From JBEKIK01 sp963845975 (GTDB lineage Bacteria; Planctomycetota; Planctomycetia; Pirellulales; Thermoguttaceae): DNA of 64,000 nucleotides. The translations under genes were made by a program, and so were the position numbers. The stretch spans positions 992,001 to 1,056,000 of the forward strand of contig CAWJUD010000001.1 of the NCBI GenBank assembly GCA_963845975.1, given 5' to 3'. Under the pieces are notes generated by a model. It saw only the letters and a list, made by a program, of their open reading frames with translations, did not search any database and had not been told where the DNA came from. This document shows, piece by piece, positions 1 through 8,630 of this stretch (position 1 is its first letter; the number at the start of each line of letters is the position of its first letter).

Positions 1-1080
1 GCTGGAAGCATTAGGAGTATAAGACGAGCTATCCGCAGATCGCGTATCACCGTTGCGATTATCACTCATAGACGCCGTCGAGGCAGGGGCAGTTGATCGG
101 TTGTAATTTGCGGGAGGCGCTATGCCCTGAACTGTGTTGCTGTAACTCGCAGTGGTTGCGGGCACGGTCGAAGCGCTGCCAGTCGGAACACTGCCGGTTG
201 CGGCACTGTTGGCCGGAGTATACCGATCCGCACTGGCGCCATAACTCGTAGCGCTTGCAGGAATGGTCGAGGTGGTGCTCCCGGCTGGAACACTGCCGGC
301 CGGAGCATACCGATCTGTGCTTGCCCCGTAGCTCGTTGGGGCATATCGATCGGCGCTGACGCCATAACTCGCTCCGTTGGCAGGCTGTGTATACCGATCG
401 GCGCTGGTGTTCCGGTCGGGAATGCTGCCGTATCGATCGCTGGAACTGCCGTAACGGTCGCCGCCGCTGGAACTGTAACGATCGTTGCTTGCCCCGGGCG
501 GATTTGAGCTCGGCGGCATCGGCGGGCGAACCGGATTGGCATAACTGCTATTGGGGTAACTATTATTCGAAGCAGTGGCGGGATAACTGTTCATAGAAGT
601 GCTCGGACTCATGGGAGCGGTTCCAGTTGATCCATAAAGACCTTGTTGCGGCGTCAGATATGAGTTGGAAGTGACGGAATTCGTCGCGCTGGCGGTATAA
701 GTCGGCGAAGCGGCCGGATTATTCGGCGTCGCGGCCAAGTAATTTGGCACCGTGGTTGCGCCGGCAGGCGATGCCGTGGTCGGAGGATAAGAATATTGCG
801 GCGCCGCGGCGCCGCCGGGAGTGGCGGTCGTTGCGGCGCTTTGATAAGCGGGCGCTGTGGTCGTAGCACCGGATGAATTGTTCGCCGCCAAGGCGGAGGG
901 TTTGGCCGGGTTGTTGGCCGCGGGCGGATATGTGCCGGCAGTCGAAGTATTAGAAGAACTAAAGGGGTTGCTCTTCCAAAATGCCAGGTTGGGCATCGAC
1001 CATTTGCCGCCGCTGTAGCAGCCTGAAACGCCGATCGTCAATATGAGGACCAAAGCGCATTGTGATCTGGAAATACGCAT
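1..1080 (-). CDS. Partial lipoprotein with Ser/Thr/Ala/Pro-rich DRY-repeat region
   Basis: The frame starting at the ATG at 1080 is open to the window edge (360 codons, 3' end missing). The N-terminus is a short signal peptide with a lipobox ending in Gly-Cys (Cys21), so the product is probably lipid-anchored. The rest is low complexity, rich in Ser, Thr, Ala, Pro and Asn. Roughly residues 200-300 carry eight Asp-Arg-Tyr type units (one is DRN), several inside a longer SYGxSxDRYxP unit. No enzymatic domain is visible; a cell-surface or cell-wall-associated role is inference only. It is transcribed away from the chrA/doxX pair. The start is set by the signal peptide. Confidence 0.75.
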   Translation of the reverse strand, partial: MRISRSQCALVLILTIGVSGCYSGGKWSMPNLAFWKSNPFSSSNTSTAGTYPPAANNPAKPSALAANNSSGATTTAPAYQSAATTATPGGAAAPQYSYPPTTASPAGATTVPNYLAATPNNPAASPTYTASATNSVTSNSYLTPQQGLYGSTGTAPMSPSTSMNSYPATASNNSYPNSSYANPVRPPMPPSSNPPGASNDRYSSSGGDRYGSSSDRYGSIPDRNTSADRYTQPANGASYGVSADRYAPTSYGASTDRYAPAGSVPAGSTTSTIPASATSYGASADRYTPANSAATGSVPTGSASTVPATTASYSNTVQGIAPPANYNRSTAPASTASMSDNRNGDTRSADSSSYTPNASS

Positions 1081-1433
1081 AAAATTAGTGTCCTTTGCAA
1101 AGGGGCGAGCGTGAAATCCGTTCGGCCCGCGACCTCCATGTCATCCACCCCAATAGGGCGTCCTCATCCATGAGGAAATCTTAAAATGCGACAAGTCGGA
1201 TACCGTAATTAATAGAATCGAACTACAGCATCTGATTGATTATTCGTTTTTTATCAGGTTTGCGAATTAGGCAAAATATCCCGCTGAAAAGATGGGTTTT
1301 ACAAAACTTTGCCGGAGTTTAACCGCAAACGAGGGCGGATTTTATAGATACCCCGCCGTTTTGGTCAATGGCAAAGTGAGCGGAATATTTAACAAATGCA
1401 CATTGTGGGCAAATTGGATAAAACAGCCAAATC
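1081..1433. other. Intergenic region, no gene seen
   Basis: This is the leader of the lipoprotein gene and the 3' flank of chrA. No convincing coding frame, tRNA or strong hairpin was found. Confidence 0.5.
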
Positions 1434-2636
1434 TTATATCGCCTGCGCAATAATACCGGCTATCGCTCCGCCGAGCACAAGCCATGCTGAATTCATGCGG
1501 TAACGAAACAGCAATATCCCGCCCACAACGGCCAGCAGAATGGTCGTGAGGTCGACGATCGCCGCCCGGCCCAGGTTCCAAGTCACCACGGCCATGAGGG
1601 CCAATGAGGCGACATTCACGCCGTCCAGGAAGGCGTTGGCAAGGGGCGATTCCCGCACTCGGGCAGTTATCGGGCCGCTCAGGGCGATAAACACAAAGGC
1701 GGGCAGAAAAATTCCCGCCGTGGCGATCAGCGCTCCCGGCCAATTGCCCAAAAGGTATCCGATAAAAGTCGCGGTCGTGAATACCGGTCCGGGCGTGACC
1801 TGTCCAACGGCGGTTGCATCCAGAAGTTGGCCGGCCGAAAGCCAGTGCCAGTGACTGACCAGATCGGTTTGCAAAAAGGCAAGCAATACATAACCGCTTC
1901 CATAAAGCACGGAACCCACTTTGAGGAAGTACAAAAAAAGCGAATGCAATGAAAACGGCACTTCGGTCGAACTGCCCATATTCTTGCTCAAAGCGATCAA
2001 GACCAGGAGGCTGGAAACAAATATCAGCATCAGCAAGATCGATCTTAGGCGGATTGGGCGGTCCCGGATCGATCCCCTGCGGATGCCTGCGGCGGCCCCC
2101 GCAACCAGTAAAAGAACTAATGGATCCGCTCCCAAAAATCCGGCAATCACAATCAGAACTCCGACCAGGGCCAGGAAGCATGTTTTTAAGGCAGTGCGGC
2201 CTAATCCCCAGAGTGCCCGGGCAACGATGACGATTACCACTGGTTTTACGCCATACAGCAAGCCCTCGGCCTGGGGCAGGCTGCCGAAGCGCACATAGGC
2301 CCAGGCGATGGCCATGACCATGAACATTGCCGGAAGGATGAAGCAGGTTCCGGCAACCGCCAGGCCCGGCCAGCCCGCGCGTAAATACCCGATATGTATG
2401 GCCATTTCGGTGGAATTCGGTCCGGGGATCAAATTCACCACGCCCAGCAGGTCCAGGAATTTTTCCCGGGAAATCCAGCGGCGGCGGCGGACGAACTCAT
2501 CCTCCATGATGGCAATATGCGCGGCCGGCCCGCCAAAGGCCGTCGTTCCCATGCGCAGAAAAACAAGTGCCAGCTCCAGGAGGCCGGTTTTTTCGGCGGC
2601 TTGCGGCTCCGATGCGGAATGATTGGAATTGCTCAT
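1434..2636 (-). CDS. chrA: Chromate transporter, two-domain CHR family
   Basis: This is a 400-aa integral membrane protein of the CHR family, which exports chromate across the inner membrane. The N-terminal half has the family motif FGGPAAHIA followed by a basic stretch (EFVRRRRW) and the LIPGPNSTE motif. The C-terminal half repeats the pattern with LYGSGYVLLAFLQ and VTPGPVFTTATFIGY. Two homologous halves and about 400 residues are normal for the long-chain form. Its ATG overlaps the TGA of the upstream DoxX gene by 4 bases, so the two are translationally coupled. Chromate as the real substrate is family knowledge, not shown here. Confidence 0.93.
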   Translation of the reverse strand: MSNSNHSASEPQAAEKTGLLELALVFLRMGTTAFGGPAAHIAIMEDEFVRRRRWISREKFLDLLGVVNLIPGPNSTEMAIHIGYLRAGWPGLAVAGTCFILPAMFMVMAIAWAYVRFGSLPQAEGLLYGVKPVVIVIVARALWGLGRTALKTCFLALVGVLIVIAGFLGADPLVLLLVAGAAAGIRRGSIRDRPIRLRSILLMLIFVSSLLVLIALSKNMGSSTEVPFSLHSLFLYFLKVGSVLYGSGYVLLAFLQTDLVSHWHWLSAGQLLDATAVGQVTPGPVFTTATFIGYLLGNWPGALIATAGIFLPAFVFIALSGPITARVRESPLANAFLDGVNVASLALMAVVTWNLGRAAIVDLTTILLAVVGGILLFRYRMNSAWLVLGGAIAGIIAQAI

Positions 2637-3121
2637 ACCTGCGGATTGTCGCGATAGCGGAAAAACAGGGCGTCCAGCGATATCGATCCAGCCCCGACGA
2701 TTAGCAGGAAGATCGCGCCTAGGAGCATTGCGAAATCGACCCGGGCCTCATGGGCCATGCTCCAAAATCCGTATTGGTTGGGTTTGGGAAGATTGAACAG
2801 CCAATAACCATGCCCCAACAGCATCGGAATTTTCGTGGATAGGATGGCGACAGCCATGTTGATGATCATGGGTATCGCCGCCAATCGAGTCAGCAATCCA
2901 AGAATGATCAGGCTCCCGCATCCGATCTCGAACACGCCCACGAAGGGGGCCATGATCTCGGGATACGGAATGCCGATTTTTACGAAACGTCCTACTCCAA
3001 GGGCGTCGGAAAACAGGAATTTCTGGATTCCCTCGGATAGAAACACCGAGCCCACGATCAGCCGGATAAGAACCGTCGCCGCGGGCGCCCGGCTGGTCAA
3101 CAAGGTTTTGAGAATTTTCAT
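2633..3121 (-). CDS. DoxX family membrane protein
   Basis: About 162 aa with four hydrophobic segments, the typical DoxX layout. Characteristic stretches are LIRLIVGSVFLSEGIQKF near the N-terminus and FVGVFEIGCGSLIILGLLTR in the second helix. I chose the ATG at 3121 because CTGGAG lies about 8 bases upstream; the open frame continues to 3178 but that part has no ribosome site. DoxX proteins are membrane components linked to redox or thiosulfate chemistry in some species; the role here is unknown. It is the first gene of a two-gene unit with chrA. Confidence 0.85.
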   Translation of the reverse strand: MKILKTLLTSRAPAATVLIRLIVGSVFLSEGIQKFLFSDALGVGRFVKIGIPYPEIMAPFVGVFEIGCGSLIILGLLTRLAAIPMIINMAVAILSTKIPMLLGHGYWLFNLPKPNQYGFWSMAHEARVDFAMLLGAIFLLIVGAGSISLDALFFRYRDNPQV

Positions 3122-3257
3122 TATCAGCTCCAGGTTAATTATCTTTTCAAATAATATACGGAAATCAGGAAATATCAATTGTAGGTTTGCCGGCCGTTTG
3201 CTACAATCTCAGAGGTTGACAGCCGCTTGCTTCACTCATGTTTGTGGTAAAGACGCT

Positions 3258-3551
3258 ATGCCGATGCAAAACGAGAAAAAGGCGACGATTGGAAAAATCG
3301 GACTGGCACTTTCTATACTGCCGTGGCTTGCATTTGCGATGATGGCAGTTTTGCGCCCGGGATGACGGTCTCCCATCGCATTCCTTGGAGGAATGCTCAC
3401 ACTCATAGTGCCTCCGCTGGCCCTGGCGACCAACATCGTGGCGGTAGTCCTGGACAAATTCAAGGCCTACGCCATCGCAGGACTGGTGATCAGCGCCCTG
3501 ACGTGTATGTTGTACTTTGTTCTGATCCTCGTGACGGTCCTATGTTCCTAA
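3258..3551 (+). CDS. Small membrane protein with in-frame UGA at codon 36
   Basis: From the ATG at 3258 the frame encodes a basic N-terminus and one hydrophobic helix, meets TGA at 3363-3365, and continues in the same frame for 61 codons with two more good hydrophobic helices and TAA at 3549-3551. Both parts look like one about 97-residue, three-helix protein (KIGLALSILPWLAF before the stop, IAFLGGMLTLIVPPLALATN after it). A perfect 8-bp hairpin with loop TGG starts 13 bases after the TGA. selA lies about 1.1 kb downstream on the other strand. Options are selenocysteine insertion, a Trp-to-stop mutation (TGG to TGA), or a base-call error. Confidence 0.45.
3378..3396 (+). promoter_or_regulatory. 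Candidate bacterial SECIS-like hairpin
   Basis: GCATTCCT-TGG-AGGAATGC is a perfect 8-bp stem with a 3-nt loop carrying G at its second position. The loop begins 21 bases after the TGA at 3363-3365. These values fall within the commonly quoted bacterial SECIS limits for stem length, a loop G and UGA distance. The fit is geometric only; no SelB-binding consensus is universal. Confidence 0.35.
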
Positions 3552-3680
3552 TCGGGCAAAGGCATGCCTGCAATCCACATGCCTATGTCGATCACGAGTA
3601 AACACGAAATACACGCTTCTCATTAGTCAGGTTCACCAACTGCCAATTGCACCCCCGTGACTCATACCGCAATGCGGGCG

Positions 3681-4493
3681 TTAATTTCCCCTGTATCTTT
3701 GCGGGCGCTTGCGGCCGAAGACGCCGGTGCGGCTTTTTTCGGGCTCGGTGTTGAAATCCACGAGTTCCAGAGTGCTGCGGCGGACCAATCGGCCGGCCGC
3801 ATCGAGTTCCTTGGAAGTGTGGCTGACGACGCCGCCGGGTATTTCGGGGCATATAACGGCCAGGGTGTAGATCGTGCCCTTGGGGGTTTTTTGCACGGTT
3901 TTTACATAGGCCGCACTGTGCAGGACGCCCGATATTTTGCAGGGCATGTCCAGGGCCTGAATCGAAACGCTGGTCTCGCTGACGATGTTTTTACCTTCCA
4001 CGTCGGTGGTCACGCTTTCACGTTTCAAGACGTACGGCGACACCGTGGTTGAATAATAAATCGTGGCGGTTGTTTTGCCGTTTGTACCGGACGATTCGAT
4101 TTCCCGCACCTGGCAGGGAATTTTCCGATCTTCGATTGTCACCTGTCCGGCGGCGGGCTCTTTGATTTTCAAGCCGGGAGATTGTTGTTCGCCGTAATAA
4201 TTCTGTTTGATGGTTTGCGGTTCGCCGTCGAATCGCCTCCCGGCCACATCCACGCAAACCCTCATTTCCAGGGTCACGCCGTCGTCATCGTTGTCGAGCA
4301 AGGTCGTTTTGCAGTCGCTCGTGCCGGTTCCCGCTGCTGCGCCTTGTTCGTTGAAGTTCTCGGTAACTACGTGGACGAGCTTCCAGGCCCCCGGTTCAAA
4401 CTTGCCCCAGGGGTGGAGTTGCGGGGGAGGGGGCGTTTCCTGGGCGGAGGCCGAACACGCAAGGCAACCCGCTATCAATGACGTAATTGCCAT
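3681..4493 (-). CDS. Exported protein of unknown function
   Basis: About 270 aa. I chose the ATG at 4493 because it begins a signal peptide (MAITSLIAGCLACSASAQ); the open frame upstream only translates intergenic dyad repeats. The mature part is soluble and beta-rich in appearance, with conserved-looking cysteines and phrases such as PWGKFEPGAWKLV and IEDRKIPCQV. It probably acts in the periplasm or outside. No family was recognised. It lies 3' of selA on the same strand with about 170 bases between them. Confidence 0.6.
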   Translation of the reverse strand: MAITSLIAGCLACSASAQETPPPPQLHPWGKFEPGAWKLVHVVTENFNEQGAAAGTGTSDCKTTLLDNDDDGVTLEMRVCVDVAGRRFDGEPQTIKQNYYGEQQSPGLKIKEPAAGQVTIEDRKIPCQVREIESSGTNGKTTATIYYSTTVSPYVLKRESVTTDVEGKNIVSETSVSIQALDMPCKISGVLHSAAYVKTVQKTPKGTIYTLAVICPEIPGGVVSHTSKELDAAGRLVRRSTLELVDFNTEPEKSRTGVFGRKRPQRYRGN

Positions 4494-4550
4494 GTTTTTT
4501 ATTCTCGCAAAGCGGCTGTATAGCAGCCTGCACACCCCATGCTTGGGACC

Positions 4551-4603
4551 GGCACACGGAGTGTGCCGCCTACATTTACATTGGCCGGCACTAGGAATGT
4601 GCC
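4551..4603. repeat. Two intergenic word dyads
   Basis: GGCACACGGAGTGTGCC (4551-4567) is a perfect dyad, followed by GGCAC...GTGCC (4587-4603) in a near copy of the same surrounding text. They lie just upstream of the exported-protein gene and belong to the dyad class seen elsewhere in the window. Confidence 0.6.
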
Positions 4604-4667
4604 GTCTATATTGGGTAAGGCACATCGTTAAGTCCTTATGCTGATAGGTAAAGAGTTCTGCGCTCCG

Positions 4668-6065
4668 TCACTGTTTGCTCAAGGCTTCCAAGGCCGAGAG
4701 CATCTCTGTATCTTGGCGGGGGAAGACGCTGCGCAGATCCAAAAGCAGGCGGTCTTCGCGCACCCGGCCGACAACGGCAGGCGCGCCGGTCCGCAAAGCC
4801 GCGGCCAATCGATCGACCGTCCACGACGCCGGTTTAAGGGCCACGCACCAGGTCGGCAATTGTTGGGTTGGGATCGAGCCGCCGCCAAGATAGGTAACGT
4901 CGGATATTGCCTCGGCCGAACTGATCAGGGCCTTCAGGGCCGCCATTTGCGGGGCCAATCGCTCGGCACGGTTTTTGAGATTTTCCTCGGATGTAGTCAG
5001 GAGTCGCAACAATGGCACCGCCAGCCGGGCCTTTTCCGGATCGCGGTATAGCCGCAGCGTGGCGGCCAGCGCGGCCAGGGTGATCTTATCGACCCGCAAG
5101 GCCCGGGCCAGGGGATGCCGTTCGATCTTTTCCAGGAGAGATTTGCGCCCGGCGATTATCCCGCATTGGGGACCGCCCAGAAGTTTGTCGCCGCTAAAGA
5201 GCACCACGTCCGCGCCGGCGCGGATGCTTTCCCTTGCCACGGGTTCGCCGCGGAAACCGAAGCGGCTGAAATCCAAAAGCGCGCCTGAACCGATGTCGTG
5301 AATCACCGGCAGCTTGTGCTTTCGCCCCAGTTCGACCAGTTCCGGCAGCTCCGCGCTTTCGGTAAAACCCACGACCACGAAATTGCTGGGATGAACCAGC
5401 AACAAGGCGGCGGTTTGCTCGCCGACGGCCCGGGCGTAGTCGGAAAGATGGGTTTTATTGGTCGAGCCGACCTCGCGGAGCACCGCGCCGCTGGCGGCCA
5501 TCACTTCAGGCAAGCGAAAGCTGCCGCCGATCTCGATCAATTGCCCGCGCAATACGATCACCTCGCGCCCGCCGGCCAGGGCGGCCAGCGTGAGCATGGT
5601 TGCCCCGGCGTTGTTGTTTACCGCCGTTGCCGCTTCAGCGCCTGTAAGTTCCTTTAGCAGGCCTTCCACCGCCAGGCTGCGGTGCGAGCGCCGGCCAGTG
5701 GGCAGATCCATTTCCACGCTGGCATAATCCCGGGCCACGGAGGTCATCTCGGCTATGGCTTCGTCGGCCAGGGGAGAGCGTCCCAACCCGGTGTGCAAAA
5801 GAATGCCTGTGGCGTTAATGACCGGCCTGAGCAAAGGGGTTTCGTTTTCCATGATCCGCCGGGCAATCCGCTCGGCCAGGTCCGGGACGTTGGGCAGCGT
5901 CATTTCCGCGGCGGCGGTCTGCACTTCCGTGCGCATTTCGTCCAGCGCTTTTCGCACCGCGCTTACAACGGCGTTGTGGCTGATCCGATCGACCAGCGCC
6001 TTTAAGGGCGGGGCGTCCAACAACTCGCCGACCGACGGAATATTGCGCAAAGGATTGGGCGACAT
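4668..6065 (-). CDS. selA: L-seryl-tRNA(Sec) selenium transferase
   Basis: SelA converts seryl-tRNA(Sec) to selenocysteinyl-tRNA(Sec) using selenophosphate, with pyridoxal phosphate as cofactor. The 465-aa length fits the family. The PLP-binding lysine is Lys294 in SGDKLLGGPQ, preceded by HDIGSGALLDFSRFG. The N-terminal helical region (NPLRNIPSVGELL) that holds tRNA(Sec) is present. The frame is intact. selB, selC and selD are not in this window, so the selenocysteine pathway is only partly shown. The small ORF with an internal UGA at 3258-3551 is a possible client. Confidence 0.96.
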   Translation of the reverse strand: MSPNPLRNIPSVGELLDAPPLKALVDRISHNAVVSAVRKALDEMRTEVQTAAAEMTLPNVPDLAERIARRIMENETPLLRPVINATGILLHTGLGRSPLADEAIAEMTSVARDYASVEMDLPTGRRSHRSLAVEGLLKELTGAEAATAVNNNAGATMLTLAALAGGREVIVLRGQLIEIGGSFRLPEVMAASGAVLREVGSTNKTHLSDYARAVGEQTAALLLVHPSNFVVVGFTESAELPELVELGRKHKLPVIHDIGSGALLDFSRFGFRGEPVARESIRAGADVVLFSGDKLLGGPQCGIIAGRKSLLEKIERHPLARALRVDKITLAALAATLRLYRDPEKARLAVPLLRLLTTSEENLKNRAERLAPQMAALKALISSAEAISDVTYLGGGSIPTQQLPTWCVALKPASWTVDRLAAALRTGAPAVVGRVREDRLLLDLRSVFPRQDTEMLSALEALSKQ

Positions 6066-6303
6066 GGGTAAACCATCTGAAGACTTGGCTCTTAAAAAAA
6101 CTCTTATTCACACTGAAATATTATGACATATAGCGCGGCTTTCGCCAAGTACCGCCCAAAAGGTGAAATATCGTGTAAATAACCTTCTTCTGAAGTGCCA
6201 AAAATGAGGTCTATGCATATGTCAAAATTTTGATATTCACATGCTAAATTAAAGATTCTTGCATGAAGTTGCAAAATGATAAATATTCAACTAAAATAGA
6301 GTA

Positions 6304-6557
6304 ATGGGTAATCTTGAGAAACTTTTATTACGGATACTTAATGGCAAGGCTGACGCTAATATTCACTTTATTGATCTTTGCGGTCTATTGATACATCTGG
6401 GTTTTGAGGAACGTATCAGGGAAGCCATCATATTTTCCGCAAATCAGGTGTCGAAGAAAAAATAAACCTGCAAAAGGATGACAACAAAGCAAAACCATAT
6501 CAAGTCCGCCAAGTTCGTCAAGTAATATTGAAATATAAATTGGGAGAATTAGACTGA
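6304..6557 (+). pseudogene. hicA: HicA-type toxin gene with one-base frameshift
   Basis: The first 39 codons from the ATG at 6304 read as a HicA N-terminus (MGNLEKLLLRILNG, then CGLLIHLGFEERIR). At the GGG of 6419-6421 the frame must slip by one base, after which GSHHIFRKSGVEEKIN and AKPYQVRQVRQVI continue to the TGA at 6555-6557. GSHHIFR contains the HicA active-site histidine region. HicA is a ribosome-independent mRNA interferase. One base is missing, so either the toxin is dead or the base was lost in sequencing. The stop overlaps the hicB ATG by one base, the usual hicAB layout. Confidence 0.75.
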
Positions 6558-6769
6558 TGGATAAATATGAAATTATCATTTATTGGAGCGCCGAAGACGG
6601 CGTTTTTATTGCCGAGGTTCCTGAACTGCCGGGATGCATGGCACATGGAGCAAGCCACGAAGCAGCGTTGGGGAATATTAAAACCGCAATAGAATTGTGG
6701 ATTCAAACGGCAAAAGAATTTAATGACCCGATCCCGCAACCAAAAGGCCGAAAACTTGTCTATGCCTGA
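6557..6769 (+). CDS. hicB: HicB family antitoxin
   Basis: A 70-aa protein with the HicB partial RNase H-like fold signature: YWSAEDGVFIAEVPELPGCMAHGAS, then a helix with AIELWIQTAKE. It lacks the extra C-terminal DNA-binding domain of longer HicB proteins. HicB neutralises HicA by direct binding. It overlaps the hicA stop by one base and is intact although hicA is not. Confidence 0.88.
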   Translation: MDKYEIIIYWSAEDGVFIAEVPELPGCMAHGASHEAALGNIKTAIELWIQTAKEFNDPIPQPKGRKLVYA

Positions 6770-6788
6770 AGGCCTTTGTTAGGCTTTT

Positions 6789-6959
6789 TCACAAGCCCGC
6801 TTCTTTAGCAGTTGGGAACTTATCGGCCTGGACCTTTTCGCGGAGCTCGGCCTGTTTCGATCTTAGACCGATTTTTGCCGGCAAGTTGCCCATGCCCGCG
6901 GGCAATAAACTGCAACCGGTACAAGGCAGGATCAAACATGCCGCCAATACAGCCGGCAT
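6789..6959 (-). CDS. Small lipoprotein
   Basis: 56 aa from the ATG at 6959. The N-terminus is a short hydrophobic signal with lipobox PCTGC, so it is probably lipid-anchored. The tail contains LREKVQADKFPTAKEAGL, a pattern I associate with small conserved planctomycete lipoproteins. It lies 87 bases downstream of another small exported-protein gene on the same strand and could be co-transcribed. An earlier ATG at 7019 exists but would destroy the signal peptide. Confidence 0.55.
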   Translation of the reverse strand: MPAVLAACLILPCTGCSLLPAGMGNLPAKIGLRSKQAELREKVQADKFPTAKEAGL

Positions 6960-7046
6960 ATATAGACATCTTGCCCCATGCCTGCCCAACGGTTTGCCTT
7001 GCAATTGACCATCAATCATGCGGTTACTCCCGGCCGGGCGGCGCGG

Positions 7047-7435
7047 CTAATCCAAACGTTTCTGCTCTATCCACTCGCTGGGATTGCTGGGTTTTTTGGG
7101 TTCTTCCTTGTGAAAGATCGAGGAGAACCAGGAAGGTTTTGGCTCTTCCTTCGGCGGCTTGAACCAAGGATTGGTAGGGTTGGTATTTTTGGGCGGCGAT
7201 TTCTTGAATGTCAATGCATCGCCTACACTGCCGAAAAATTTCTTCGTGCCGGCGGTCATCTTGTTGAGCATGGAGGGCTGAGGCTTGTTTTGCACAAGCG
7301 GAGTTTTTTTCGCGTTGGTTTGGCCATCGGGAGTTAAGGCCGGCGACGACGATCCGTCGCCCATCGACGCTCGAATGCCCAAGAGAAACATAAACGCCAA
7401 GACCAGTATGAAAATGCGGCAATTCGAATGATCAT
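7047..7435 (-). CDS. Small exported protein, probable frameshift in signal peptide
   Basis: The body of the protein (about 110 aa) is Lys/Pro-rich with repeated KPPKEEPKPSWFSSIF-like phrases. The only start with a good ribosome site (AAGAGG, five bases before) is the ATG at 7435. From there the frame reads MIIRIAA and then needs a -1 slip near 7413-7417 to enter the hydrophobic FILVLAFMFLLGIRAS stretch that completes a signal peptide. So one base seems to be missing. Function unknown; exported by inference. Confidence 0.5.
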
Positions 7436-7794
7436 AACGAACCTCTTCGATTTGCTTTTGACAAGGACCTAATAATCATAAAAAACCAGGTTCCCGGAAA
7501 TTCGGCCGGAGAACCTAAACATCAGGATCAGGGCCGATGAAAAGATTTTTATGATAGATTTGGGGCGGAAGTGTCGCATAAAAATGCGGGCATGTCCAGG
7601 TCGTTTTTTACGTGAAAAAAGCATGCTAGAATTACGTATTCTGCCCAATTTATGCACGCCTTTTTGAAACTACCGCACAACACTGTTTTTGGGGGGCAGG
7701 AAGGCTTGATTACTTCGGCCCATTGTCAGGTCTTATGTTTCTAATTATTATGGGAAAAGTTTACATAGAGGTCCTTTTAAACGGCGGCTGTACC
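7436..7794. other. Intergenic region, no gene seen
   Basis: This AT-rich divergent intergenic region lies between the small exported-protein gene and proC. A G-run at 7691-7696 and AT-rich tracts could hold promoters for both directions, but I see no clear -35/-10 pair or RNA structure. Confidence 0.4.
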
Positions 7795-8612
7795 ATGTTG
7801 AAACAACGCATCGGATTTATCGGCGCCGGAAATATGGCCACGGCACTTGGGCAGGGGTTCGTCCGGGCCGGGCTGACAAAAGGCGTGAATCTGCTGGCGG
7901 CCGATCCCAGCGAAACGGCCCGAAGCAAATTCGCTCAGGCTACCGGCGGTCAAGTCTGCAACGACAACATCGCGGTCGCCGCTAAATCGGACGTGCTGTT
8001 TCTGGCGGTCAAGCCGCAATATATGGCCGCTGTTGCCGCTCCGCTGGCCGGCAAAATTCCCCCCCCACGCTCGTTGTCTCAATTGCCGCCGGCGTGCGTC
8101 TGGCGCGCCTGGCCGGCTGGTTGGGCGAAACGGTGCGCCTGGTCCGGGTGATGCCCAACACTCCATGTCTGATAGGCGAAGGGGCCTGCGGATATTGTCT
8201 GGGCGAACAGGCCACTGTGGAGGACGGCGAACTGGTGGGCAAGCTTTTAGAGGCCGTGGGTACGGCCTGGCAAGTCGAGGAAAAAATGCTCGACGCCGTG
8301 ACGGGCCTGTCCGGCTCCGGCCCCGCGTTTATCTATGTGATTATCGAGGCCCTAAGCGACGCCGGCGTGCGCGTGGGCCTGCCACGGCACATCGCCGCCT
8401 CCTTGGCCGCTGAAACCATCCGCGGGGCGGCCGACATGGTGCTTGCAACCGGCGAACACCCGGCGGTGCTCAAGGATCGCGTCGCCAGCCCGGGGGGAAC
8501 TACAATTGCCGGCTTGCAAGTGATGGAACAAGGCGCGATAAGGGCCACCCTGATCGCCGCCGTCAAAGCCGCCACGGAACGCTCTATCGAATTGGGAACT
8601 CAAGATTGGTAA
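7795..8612 (+). CDS. proC: Pyrroline-5-carboxylate reductase, frameshifted at C8 tract
   Basis: ProC makes L-proline from pyrroline-5-carboxylate with NAD(P)H. The N-terminal Rossmann motif IGFIGAGNMATAL is in the first frame; the second frame carries VRVMPNTPCLIGEG, the GLSGSGPAFIY motif and the C-terminal KDRVASPGGTTIAGL signature. The two frames meet at an eight-C run at 8059-8066; nine Cs would restore IPPPTLVVSIAAGVRLARL. Total length then is about 272 aa, normal for ProC. Either a sequencing loss or a contingency tract. It heads a colinear group with the 8631 gene and efpL. Confidence 0.9.
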
Positions 8613-8630
8613 ACCGTAAACTAACATATC

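Noticed and set aside
3389..3395. GGAGGAATG as a new start for the 3' part of the UGA-containing gene
   Set aside because: GGAGG is only one base from the ATG, too close for a ribosome site, and it would omit the first helix.
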